The position numbers were made by a program, and so were the translations under genes. A stretch of 7,954 bases of DNA from the NCBI GenBank assembly GCA_021802085.1, contig JAKAAZ010000173.1:1-7954 (forward strand), in the 5' to 3' direction. Each line of letters begins with the position of its first letter. Positions within the stretch are counted from its first letter, which is position 1. The stretch comes from Acidobacteriota bacterium (GTDB lineage: Bacteria > Acidobacteriota > Terriglobia > Terriglobales > Acidobacteriaceae). The notes under the pieces are model-generated. The model saw only the letters and a list, made by a program, of their open reading frames with translations. It did no database searches and was not told the DNA's origin. This document shows, piece by piece, positions 1-6,959 of this stretch.

Positions 1-2
1 TG

Positions 3-1127
3 CACCTGCTGCCCGTCCTTACCAAACGCGATATTCAGGACTATCAGGATCTGCTGGTTTCCAGCAATGTTCCGGCCGCCAAACGGGAACGCAACCAGAC
101 CGGAGGTTCGACCGGCAGTCCGCTGCAATTCTATGTCGACAAGGAACGCTTCGATTCCCGCATGGCAAGCACCGTCCGCCACAATTCCTGGGCCGGTCTG
201 CGCATCGGCGACTGGTATGCCCATCTGTGGGGCTCGCGATTCGATCTGGGCGACAAACCCGACCCGAATCCAGAATGGCGGCAAAAGTTTTTATATAGAA
301 ACTTGACGCTGCACACCGCCGCCGTCAGCGAAGAAGCCATGATGCGGTACGTCGAAATACTCCGGAAGTATCGCCCGCGATACATGGTTTCCTATGCCCA
401 GTCCGCCGTGCTCTTCGCCGAATTCTGCAACGCCAACAAGATTCACGATATCGCGTTTGAATCCATGATCGTCAGCGCGGAGATGCTGCTGCCGGGCAAA
501 CGCCAGGTCCTGGAAGAAACCTTCGGCGGCAAGGTTTTCAATCGCTACGGTTGCCGGGAAGTCAGCGTCATCGCCAGCGAGTGCGAATTCCATAGCGGCT
601 TGCACGTCAACGCCGATGCGCTGCTGGTGGAAGTGGAAGCGGCTCCGAATTTGCCGCCAGGTATGGGCCGCGTGTTGGTCACCGATTTGTTGAATCGTTC
701 CATGCCTCTCATTCGCTATGAAATCGGCGATCTGGCGTCGCTCGATGCGAACATGCAGTGCCCGTGCGGACGTTCCCTGCCGCTGGTTGGAAACATCCAG
801 GGCCGCACATCGGACTTTCTTCGGCTTCCCAGCGGACGCATGATCGCCGGCCCCTCCCTGGCATTGCTGGCCGCGGACATGCAGGACGTGCGCCAGGTCC
901 AGTTTATTCAGCCTGATCCGCAACACGTCACCTTGAAAGTTGTCGGCGGCGCCGGATACGGCGCGCGTACCGAGCAGGAGTTGCGCCGCCGCATGCTGCC
1001 GTACCTGGAAGACCAGACCAGTCTGACGATCGTCAAGTCCGATTCGATTCCCTCCGAGCCTTCAGGAAAATATCGGTTTGTCAAAACAAGTGAAGATCCG
1101 GCAAGCCCGACTGCGGTGAGCCAATAA
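3..1127 (+). CDS. CapK/PaaK-like adenylate-forming enzyme (5' partial)
   Basis: Open from the window edge in this frame, so the N-terminus (probably 60-80 residues, given a usual length of about 430-460) is missing; 374 codons remain. Visible motifs, counted from the first complete codon: LPVLTK near residue 3, the phosphate-binding loop TGGSTGSPL at 33-41 (canonical for the family), the A5-like YGCREVSVIASEC, HSGLH, the RYEIGD (A7-like) motif, CPCGR, and a C-terminal lid domain ending in IPSEPSGKYRF with the conserved A10-type lysine. All core motifs are therefore intact and the enzyme is probably active. The family makes an acyl-adenylate from a carboxylic acid and ATP, usually followed by transfer to a thiol; members in polysaccharide loci are called CapK. 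The acid is unknown. It is a more distant paralog of the next two genes, and its stop lies 12 bases before the next start, suggesting one operon. Confidence 0.88.
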   Translation, partial: HLLPVLTKRDIQDYQDLLVSSNVPAAKRERNQTGGSTGSPLQFYVDKERFDSRMASTVRHNSWAGLRIGDWYAHLWGSRFDLGDKPDPNPEWRQKFLYRNLTLHTAAVSEEAMMRYVEILRKYRPRYMVSYAQSAVLFAEFCNANKIHDIAFESMIVSAEMLLPGKRQVLEETFGGKVFNRYGCREVSVIASECEFHSGLHVNADALLVEVEAAPNLPPGMGRVLVTDLLNRSMPLIRYEIGDLASLDANMQCPCGRSLPLVGNIQGRTSDFLRLPSGRMIAGPSLALLAADMQDVRQVQFIQPDPQHVTLKVVGGAGYGARTEQELRRRMLPYLEDQTSLTIVKSDSIPSEPSGKYRFVKTSEDPASPTAVSQ

Positions 1128-1130
1128 ATA

Positions 1131-1136
1131 AAAGGA
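1131..1136 (+). promoter_or_regulatory. Ribosome binding site of second CapK-like gene
   Basis: AAAGGA lies 3 bases before the ATG at 1140, in the short gap after the stop of the first gene. It supports this start, as does the matching N-terminus (IFHTH at residues 3-7) of the third paralog. Confidence 0.5.
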
Positions 1137-1139
1137 CCC

Positions 1140-2348
1140 ATGGGAATATTTCATACACATGTCGTACTGCCTCTTTCCGAACCGGAGCGCTATTCCGGCC
1201 TGCCTGGACGCTTGCGTCAAATAGGAAAATTTGAGCGCATGTCCGAGAAACAGCAGCAAAAGATCCAGCTCGATCGGCTGCGCGCTCTGCTGGAACACGC
1301 CTACACCACGGTCCCCTATTATCGTAAGCAATTTGACGATGCCGGCTTTCACCCGCGCCAGGCGCGCATCGATCGCCCGCTGCCTCTTCCAGTTCTCACT
1401 TGGGAGCACCTTCGCGCCTCCGAGGCCTGGCTCATCTCGACGGCCTGCCCACCGGAAAAACTTCGGGTGACCGCCAGCAGCGGCAATACCCGGGTGCCCA
1501 TCCGTTTCTATCGCGACATTGAAGGCATCCGCGACAAAGTTGCCCTGAAGCTCAAGCTCGATGAATGGTCCGGAATCAAGCCCGGCGACTCCTCGATGAT
1601 GCTCTGGGGCACAGGCTCCAGCGCGAAGAGGGAGTCCAATTGGAAATGGCGCATGGATGAAGGCGTTTTCATGCGGCAGACGCCGCCTCCTCCTGGAACG
1701 ATTGCGCCGCAGGATCTGGAACGATGGCAGTTCCGGTACGAAAAGCAGCGTCCCACGGTTCTTGCCGGCCGCGCCACGGTTCTGGCCGCATTCGCGGCAT
1801 ACCTCATGGAGCATGGAGTTCGCCATAGACCGCACGCTGTCATCGCCACGGCGGAAGTCCTCAGTCCGCTGCACCGCCAGTTGCTCGTATCGGCGTTCAA
1901 AAGCGAGCCATTCAATCAGTACGGCAGACGCGATGTGGGAATGATCGCCGCCGAATGTTCCGAGCATGAGGGACTGCATTTTCATCCCTGGGGATCGTAT
2001 GTCGAATTCGATCCAGTGGGAAACTCCCCAGATGGAATCGTGTACCGCCTGCTGGTGACCGACCTCCTAAATTATGGGCAGCCTTTCATTCGCTATGACA
2101 CCGGCGACTGCGTGACGTTGACAGACCAAACTTGCAGCTGTGGAAGGTGGTTCCCATTGGCCGGACGAATTGTCGGACGGTTAGCGGACGGCGTTGTCCG
2201 CGCCAATGGCGCCGTTGTTCCGGGGATCGCCCTGACCAATTCTCCGACTCCGATGCCGCGGCCCTTTCTTCCAATCCTCCCCATCAAGGGCGCGCGCAAA
2301 CGTCCTGCGAATGCGCCTCGGCGAAAGAACTGGGCGATGTCCGCATGA
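1140..2348 (+). CDS. CapK/PaaK-like paralog with truncated C-terminal domain
   Basis: 402 codons. It aligns without a gap to the third paralog over residues 1-383, with about 215 identities (roughly 56%) by hand count. Family motifs: LPLPVL 81-86, phosphate loop ASSGNTRVP 112-120, YGRRDVGMIAAEC 261-273, HEGLHFHPW 276-284, RYDTGD 318-323, CSCGR 332-336. Around residue 384 the protein leaves the family and ends in a short basic stretch (KGARKRPANAPRRK). It lacks the lid domain with the catalytic lysine of adenylate-forming enzymes. Two motifs also differ from the third paralog: SSGNTRVP against SSGTTSTP, and YGRRD against YGSRE, where Asp replaces the usual Glu. I infer a decaying gene or a pseudo-enzyme; a partner role for the next protein is possible but unsupported. 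An assembly error at the 3' end would restore length but not the two motif changes. Start chosen from the ribosome site and paralog alignment. Confidence 0.8.
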   Translation: MGIFHTHVVLPLSEPERYSGLPGRLRQIGKFERMSEKQQQKIQLDRLRALLEHAYTTVPYYRKQFDDAGFHPRQARIDRPLPLPVLTWEHLRASEAWLISTACPPEKLRVTASSGNTRVPIRFYRDIEGIRDKVALKLKLDEWSGIKPGDSSMMLWGTGSSAKRESNWKWRMDEGVFMRQTPPPPGTIAPQDLERWQFRYEKQRPTVLAGRATVLAAFAAYLMEHGVRHRPHAVIATAEVLSPLHRQLLVSAFKSEPFNQYGRRDVGMIAAECSEHEGLHFHPWGSYVEFDPVGNSPDGIVYRLLVTDLLNYGQPFIRYDTGDCVTLTDQTCSCGRWFPLAGRIVGRLADGVVRANGAVVPGIALTNSPTPMPRPFLPILPIKGARKRPANAPRRKNWAMSA

Positions 2349-2452
2349 GACCCGCAACCATAGCCGAGGAACCACCCGCCTCGAAAGATATCTGTGCATC
2401 AAACCGTATGGCCGCGCTGCCATTCGTATCGTTCATTGGGAGAGTTCGATGA
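2288..2452 (+). pseudogene. Out-of-frame remnant of the second paralog's C-terminal lid domain
   Basis: In the frame starting at 2288, no stop occurs until TGA at 2450-2452. From 2324 it reads AKELGDVRMRPATIAEEPPA, followed by SKDICAS. This resembles the end of CapK-type proteins, compared with ADIPRERSGKIRLCVS in the third paralog, and places a lysine (codon 2384) where the A10 lysine belongs. The distance from the shared VPG proline codon (2220) to this lysine is 164 bases, against 240 in the third gene (3529 to 3769). A net loss of 76 bases would produce exactly the observed frame change. The TGA overlaps the ATG of the next gene (ATGA), as expected of an ancestral coupled gene pair. The homology is short and judged by eye. 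Confidence 0.5.
2438..2444 (+). promoter_or_regulatory. Ribosome binding site deciding the start of the third CapK-like gene
   Basis: GGGAGAG lies 4 bases before the ATG at 2449. The frame is open further upstream (an ATG at 2311 would add 46 residues), but that stretch overlaps the degraded end of the second gene. The protein from 2449 (MSIFHTH) matches the start of the second paralog (MGIFHTH), so 2449 is preferred. Confidence 0.65.
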
Positions 2453-3876
2453 GCATTTTCCACACCCACATGCTGTTGCCCCTCGCCGAACCGGAGCGCC
2501 ATGCCGGCCTTCCTGCGCGCCTGCGCGCGATTCGACGCTTTGAACGCAGCTCTGACAAGGTCCAGCGCGCGGCCCAGCAGCAGCGGCTGCAACGCATCCT
2601 GGATCACGCCTACAACACGGTCCCTTTTTATCGGCAGCGATTTGACGATGCCGGATTCAGGCCCTCCGACGCGCGCGTGGACCGTCCTCTCCCGCTTCCC
2701 GTATTGAAGCGCGACGATTTGCGCGATGGCGTCAGTGCCCTGCTCTCCAGCTCCTATCGGTTGCAGGACTTGCGCCGCGCCGGCAGCAGTGGCACCACCA
2801 GTACGCCGATCCAGTTCTATCGCGACATTGAAGGCCTGCGCAACAAGACTGCCCTTCAATTGCAACTGAATTCCTGGTCCGGATACAAACCCGGCGATTC
2901 TGTCCTGATGCTATGGGGCGCGCATCGCGACCTTGCCATGCAACCCAGTTGGCGTTGGCGCTTCTATGAAGAAACGCTGATGCGGTGCACCCCGGCTCCC
3001 AGCGGAATTATCAACGATGAAATTCTTGAGCGGTTCCGCGAGCGTTACGAGACGCGCCGCCCAAAAGTTCTCTACGCATACTCAACGGTCCTGGCGGCCT
3101 TTGCAGCCTTTATGCAGAGACGCGGAATGACGCACCGGCCCACCACCGTGATCGCGACCGCCGAAGTGATGAACGATGAGAACCGCAAACTCGTGGAATC
3201 CGTCTTTGGCGTCCCCGTGACCATGCACTATGGAAGCCGCGAAGTCGGCATGGTTGCCGCCGAGTGCTTGGATCACGAAGGCCTGCACTTCCATCCCTGG
3301 TCCTCCTATGTCGAGTTTGATCCGATCGGCGACACGCCGGATGGACCTGCATATCGCTTGCTCATCACCGATCTGCTGAATTACGGGCAGCCCTTCATCC
3401 GCTACGATACCGGCGATTGCGTGACCCTGAGCATGCAGAGTTGCAGCTGTGGCCGCTGGTTTCCGATGGTCAGCAAGATTCTGGGACGGGTCTGCGAAGG
3501 CATCATTCTCGCCGACGGTGGCATCGTCCCCGGCATCACGCTGGGCACCCAGATGGCTCAGATGGGACACACCTTCCGCTCCATCGCCCAGGTCCAGTTC
3601 GTACAGAAAAGTTTGCACCACATCCACCTGCGCTACGCGGTCAAGGAAGATTCCACCGCCAAGCAGCCTGAGTTGGACTCGATCCGCACCGCCATCGATG
3701 CCTTGATGAATCAGCCGATGCACTGGTCGCTCGAACAGGTGGCCGACATTCCACGCGAGCGCTCCGGCAAGATTCGCCTATGCGTGTCGGAGATTCCTCC
3801 ACCCGATTCCATCCTTGCGAATACTTTATTGACCCCCAAGCGACCGGAACCACAACTTCCGGAACTCGCCAGTTAA
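2449..3876 (+). CDS. CapK/PaaK-like adenylate-forming enzyme, complete
   Basis: 475 residues, slightly long for the family because of a polar, Pro-containing tail after about residue 448. Domain order: helical N-terminus with HAYNTVPFYR (53-62), LPLPVL (81-86), phosphate loop SSGTTSTP (113-120), IATAEV (235-240), A5-like YGSREVGMVAAEC (261-273), HEGLHFHPW (276-284), RYDTGD (318-323), CSCGR (332-336), GR hinge (346-347), then a lid domain with VQFVQ (382-386) and IPRERSGK (434-441), whose Lys441 is the A10-type lysine. The Cys residues near 273 and in CSCGR recur in all three paralogs and might bind metal; that is inference. The phosphate loop has Ser at 118 where many relatives have Gly. The expected activity is ATP-dependent activation of an unidentified carboxylate in the cytoplasm. 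This looks like the functional copy of the gene 2/3 duplication. A 75-base gap separates it from the membrane protein gene. Confidence 0.88.
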   Translation: MSIFHTHMLLPLAEPERHAGLPARLRAIRRFERSSDKVQRAAQQQRLQRILDHAYNTVPFYRQRFDDAGFRPSDARVDRPLPLPVLKRDDLRDGVSALLSSSYRLQDLRRAGSSGTTSTPIQFYRDIEGLRNKTALQLQLNSWSGYKPGDSVLMLWGAHRDLAMQPSWRWRFYEETLMRCTPAPSGIINDEILERFRERYETRRPKVLYAYSTVLAAFAAFMQRRGMTHRPTTVIATAEVMNDENRKLVESVFGVPVTMHYGSREVGMVAAECLDHEGLHFHPWSSYVEFDPIGDTPDGPAYRLLITDLLNYGQPFIRYDTGDCVTLSMQSCSCGRWFPMVSKILGRVCEGIILADGGIVPGITLGTQMAQMGHTFRSIAQVQFVQKSLHHIHLRYAVKEDSTAKQPELDSIRTAIDALMNQPMHWSLEQVADIPRERSGKIRLCVSEIPPPDSILANTLLTPKRPEPQLPELAS

Positions 3877-3951
3877 ATGCAAGTTGGGTGTTCGTGTCCT
3901 CGTCATTGCCGACACAGGACCTTCCCCAAAAGATTAAAACACTTCTGCTAG

Positions 3952-5796
3952 ATGGAAGTCATGCGGCGTCTTCAAGTTGTGGTAACCGGCATCCGATATT
4001 TGTATAGCGCGAAAGGATTGGCGAGTGTTCGATTGAAAATGGAGACAATTAACCCATCTGTGGAAAAAACGCCAAGCAGTAAAGTGCTCAAGATTAACTG
4101 GGCGCTTTGCGCATGGATTTATGCCACCTTTTCGCTTGCTGGTACACGCATCTGGAATTTCTTGCACCCGGTAAATAACGACGGAGAACTGTTCGCCTAT
4201 GTCGGTCGGTCCTGGGCTCGAGGGGTTTTTCCTTATAAACAGATATGGGACAACAAACCCCCCGCCATCTTTGCAATAAATGCATTGGCCGCCATGTTAC
4301 ACCAGCAATTCATCGCTATGGCCGTTTTTGATTTTGTCGCATTTCTCACCGCAATTATTTGCGTCAATCTTGTCCTTTCGGAACTTGAATGTGGGGCTCC
4401 TGCCAAATCTGCGGCGACGTTCATTGCTGCCAGCATTCTCGTGATTCCCTTCTTCGCCGCAACGGGGAATCTGACAGAGATCTATGTTCTTCCTTTTGGT
4501 TCGTTTTGCATCTATTCATTTCTACGGGCAACTCGGTCAGCGAACATATCGCCATCGTGGTTATTGCTTGCGGGAGCAAGTGGCGCAGTTGCTGGGGCCT
4601 TCAAACCACCCGGAATCGCCGGATTGCTGGCCATCACGGCTTTTCTCTTGATGAGTATTCCCCATCGTCTATTCTCTACCCTTAAGAATATTACGATCTT
4701 ATGGGCTGGAGGCGGAATCGTATGGAGCGGTATCGCGGCTTACTTTGCATTTCACAATGCGTTCTATTCGATGCTCAACGCGTCGTTGTTATACGATCTC
4801 CATTACGGAATTCATTCCCTGGGACAACATAGCATCTTCATGGCTCCCATCTTCATTGCGGATAGACTGTCGTTTATCGGATGCATATGGGGTTGCGTCG
4901 CGGTATGGTTCTTTTTTTGGTTGCTCCCAATCTTCAAAAGAGATTCCCCTGATTATTTGACCTTGCGGCAGAAACAAAATGCACCATTGCTTTTTTTGTG
5001 GATGGCTGCGGATACTTGCGGAGCCACGGTTGGTGGACGATATTACCCGCACTATTTTCTTCCACTCTTATTAGGCATGACGGTCGTCTCAGGTATCGCT
5101 GTTGAGGTTTTGGTCAAGCAGTTCTCTAGAGCCCGGTACTTTGAGATGTATATGCTGGCTCTTCTGATCCCTGTCGGCGTGACTGCTTTTCAAGGCCAGA
5201 TGCATTACTATCACTTGCTCGGAGATAACCAGCAAAACAATACAACGAATATGAAGATCGCATCTTACATTCGAGATAACAAGCGCCCTGGAGATTCTCT
5301 TTTTACATGGGTATATGGAGCTGAGATTTATAGGATGGCAGACATTTACGCCCCAACACGATGGGAAAGCGCCCACTACATTTATGACTTCCCGGGAGCC
5401 TATCGAACAATAGGAACTGATATAATTTCCCAACTTTACGCTACATTGCCGAGATTTATTACGTATGATTGCAGCCAGCCGACATTAAAAAGCGATTCCG
5501 TCAGAAACCAATTCCTGCTGCTGCTAAAGGAAAAGTATCAGTTACGCTACCAGTTCGATGGAACATGCGTAATGGTCAGAACACCTGTAACATCGCTCAA
5601 TCCTACTAGTCGGACTCCTCCGCAAGCGGCGGTTCAGCCGCAGGCCTCGCGCAAGGTTTTCTTAGGGAGCGGGAATCCGAACAACGGAGCCCCGCCCAAA
5701 CCTGGCAGGACATTGGCCGATGGGTTCTTAAAAAACGCGCAGACCGCTTCACGGGCCGGCGAACACGACATTCGGGCAACTTTTGCTGATGAATAG
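3952..5796 (+). CDS. Polytopic membrane glycosyltransferase-like protein (GT39/ArnT/PMT type)
   Basis: 614 residues from the first ATG. Alternative starts are ATG 3961 and ATG 4039; none has a clear ribosome site. A first membrane segment (about 48-68) is followed by a loop with NNDGELFAYVGR (75-86) and YKQIWDNKPP (95-104). An acidic D/E pair just after the first helix, followed by WDNKPP, is typical of dolichyl/undecaprenyl-phosphate-sugar-dependent transferases related to ArnT and PMT. Further hydrophobic segments lie near 106-143, 156-192, 203-235, 247-268, 307-327, 345-388 and 398-413, including GGRYYPHYFLPLLL (361-374). A soluble C-terminal part follows from about 430. Such proteins transfer a sugar from a polyprenyl carrier on the outer face of the inner membrane; donor and acceptor are unknown. 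The gene is more AT-rich than the CapK genes (4921-4980 has 24 G+C of 60; 3481-3540 has 40 of 60). The last 70 or so residues form a Pro/Gly/Ala-rich, GC-rich tail unlike the rest. Confidence 0.8.
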   Translation: MEVMRRLQVVVTGIRYLYSAKGLASVRLKMETINPSVEKTPSSKVLKINWALCAWIYATFSLAGTRIWNFLHPVNNDGELFAYVGRSWARGVFPYKQIWDNKPPAIFAINALAAMLHQQFIAMAVFDFVAFLTAIICVNLVLSELECGAPAKSAATFIAASILVIPFFAATGNLTEIYVLPFGSFCIYSFLRATRSANISPSWLLLAGASGAVAGAFKPPGIAGLLAITAFLLMSIPHRLFSTLKNITILWAGGGIVWSGIAAYFAFHNAFYSMLNASLLYDLHYGIHSLGQHSIFMAPIFIADRLSFIGCIWGCVAVWFFFWLLPIFKRDSPDYLTLRQKQNAPLLFLWMAADTCGATVGGRYYPHYFLPLLLGMTVVSGIAVEVLVKQFSRARYFEMYMLALLIPVGVTAFQGQMHYYHLLGDNQQNNTTNMKIASYIRDNKRPGDSLFTWVYGAEIYRMADIYAPTRWESAHYIYDFPGAYRTIGTDIISQLYATLPRFITYDCSQPTLKSDSVRNQFLLLLKEKYQLRYQFDGTCVMVRTPVTSLNPTSRTPPQAAVQPQASRKVFLGSGNPNNGAPPKPGRTLADGFLKNAQTASRAGEHDIRATFADE

Positions 5797-5816
5797 ATGG
5801 GGCAGAATAGACCAAT

Positions 5817-6749
5817 ATGCTGATATCTGTGGTGGTTCCAAGTTACAACTACGCTGCGCTTCTGCGCGAGGCGTTGCACAGCGTATTCGCTCAAACGCAC
5901 AAAGACTTGCAAGTGATCGTCGTTGACGATGGCAGCACCGACGATACTTACAAGGTGCTCGACGAGCTTGCCGGCAGGATTCATCCCATCCGACTAGGCC
6001 GTAGTGGGCTCAGCGCAGCCAGAAATCGCGGAATTGACGCAGCCGACGGTGAGTTCATCGCATTCCTGGATAGCGACGATCTCTGGTTGCCGGAAAAAAT
6101 TGAGAAACATGTGAAGTTTGCCCTCGCACATCCGGAAACGATGGTCACCTATACCGACGCGTCTGAGTTCAGCGTTGACGGTCCCTCCAAGAAGTCTTTC
6201 GTAGAGAACTTTCCTGACCTGAACCATCCATCCGATTTGTTCACTCCGATGATCAAAAGATATGCCATCCCAACGCCTTCCGCTACGATGGTCAAAACCT
6301 CTTTCCTGAGGGAATCCGGTTTGAGATTTCGAGAGAGCGTCTTTTATGCCGAAGACCTGGTTTTTTGTCACGATGTCATGCTGGCGGGAGGGAGATTTGG
6401 ATATTTGCCGGAGAAATTAACCATGCGGCGAATTCATGCTGCCAATATGTCAGGTAACCATCGTCGACGCTTTGAGCAGCGGAAACTGCTCTATACAGAT
6501 ATGTTGGGACAATCTCCGGATCCTTATACCCATGAGCAGAAATCTGCGCTCCAATTTGGATTGCGGGATGCTACCTACCGTGTCGCGGAATGCGACTGGG
6601 GGGATTGCAACTTTGCCAAAGCCCGGCAGGGGTTCTTCCAGAGCGTTGCCATGGATTCCAGAGGAATGCGCGCCTTGGCATACGGAGTGCTTACACTTCT
6701 CCCGTCGGACATCATCGCCAGTATGCGCAAACTTAAAAACTCCGCATGA
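5817..6749 (+). CDS. Family 2 (GT-A) glycosyltransferase
   Basis: 310 residues, the usual size for a single-domain GT2 enzyme. It begins directly with the first beta strand (ISVVVPSYNY, 3-12), so the start is well placed although the ribosome site is weak (GGGG near 5798-5802). Nucleotide-sugar binding motif VVDDGSTDDT (35-44), GLSAARNRGI (64-73) and the DSDD metal-binding (DXD) motif (85-88) are present, followed by LWLPEKIEKH. AEDLVF (178-183) supplies the likely catalytic acidic residue, and RRIHAANMS (204-212) matches the R-x-H-x-x-N-x-S signature near the end of the catalytic domain. No membrane segment is evident, so it should act at the cytoplasmic face, adding a sugar from a nucleotide donor to a growing glycan. 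Donor specificity cannot be read. The gene begins 20 bases after the membrane protein gene, suggesting joint transcription. Confidence 0.92.
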   Translation: MLISVVVPSYNYAALLREALHSVFAQTHKDLQVIVVDDGSTDDTYKVLDELAGRIHPIRLGRSGLSAARNRGIDAADGEFIAFLDSDDLWLPEKIEKHVKFALAHPETMVTYTDASEFSVDGPSKKSFVENFPDLNHPSDLFTPMIKRYAIPTPSATMVKTSFLRESGLRFRESVFYAEDLVFCHDVMLAGGRFGYLPEKLTMRRIHAANMSGNHRRRFEQRKLLYTDMLGQSPDPYTHEQKSALQFGLRDATYRVAECDWGDCNFAKARQGFFQSVAMDSRGMRALAYGVLTLLPSDIIASMRKLKNSA

Positions 6750-6767
6750 ACGAATTCACGGAGCGCC

Positions 6768-6950
6768 ATGAGCGAACATCACCCCTCTATCTCCCTAAGT
6801 TCATATTTTATTGATGGAACCGCACTTCAACTGGATCATTGCACACATATATTCACGCGAAGGTTCCCTATGTCCTCGTCATACCAGCCAACGCCGTCCA
6901 TGCATGGTCGGCGTAACATTCCACTGGAAGTCCGAATTCATCGTGTGTAA
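6768..6950 (+). other. Doubtful 60-codon ORF in frame with the methyltransferase
   Basis: This ORF fills most of the 210-base gap (6750-6959) between the glycosyltransferase and the methyltransferase. Its ATG has a good ribosome site (GGAG, 6760-6763, 4 bases upstream) and lies 18 bases after the preceding stop. It is in the same frame as the methyltransferase and separated from it only by TAA (6948-6950) and three codons. The protein is recognised as no family and has no evident signal peptide or membrane segment. It could be a leader ORF, an N-terminal extension lost to a nonsense change, or chance. No convincing promoter is visible in the gap. Confidence 0.2.
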
Positions 6951-6959
6951 TCTATCGTA

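Noticed and set aside
291..926. Long - strand ORF (211 codons) opposite the first CapK-like gene, and similar ones at 1062-1985, 2284-2865 and 3082-3723
   Set aside because: These are antisense shadows of GC-rich coding sequence; the + strand frames carry the conserved family motifs and the antisense products show none.
3844..3862. Perfect 6-bp inverted repeat CCGGAA/TTCCGG with a 7-base loop just before the stop of the third CapK-like gene
   Set aside because: It lies inside the coding sequence and is not followed by a T-run, so it is not a supportable terminator.
3894..3920. Two alternative short stems (GTGTC/GACAC and GTCCT/AGGAC) in the 75-base gap before the membrane protein gene
   Set aside because: The 5-bp stems compete with each other, there is no T-tract, and similar pairings arise by chance in a gap of this size. 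No convincing promoter hexamers accompany them.
5626..5641. Hairpin GCGGC/GCCGC within the tail of the membrane protein gene
   Set aside because: Short, within a GC-rich coding stretch and with no T-run; best explained by composition.
6898..6907. 10-bp palindrome CCATGCATGG in the gap before the methyltransferase
   Set aside because: No second copy and no adjacent promoter were seen, so an operator call cannot be supported.
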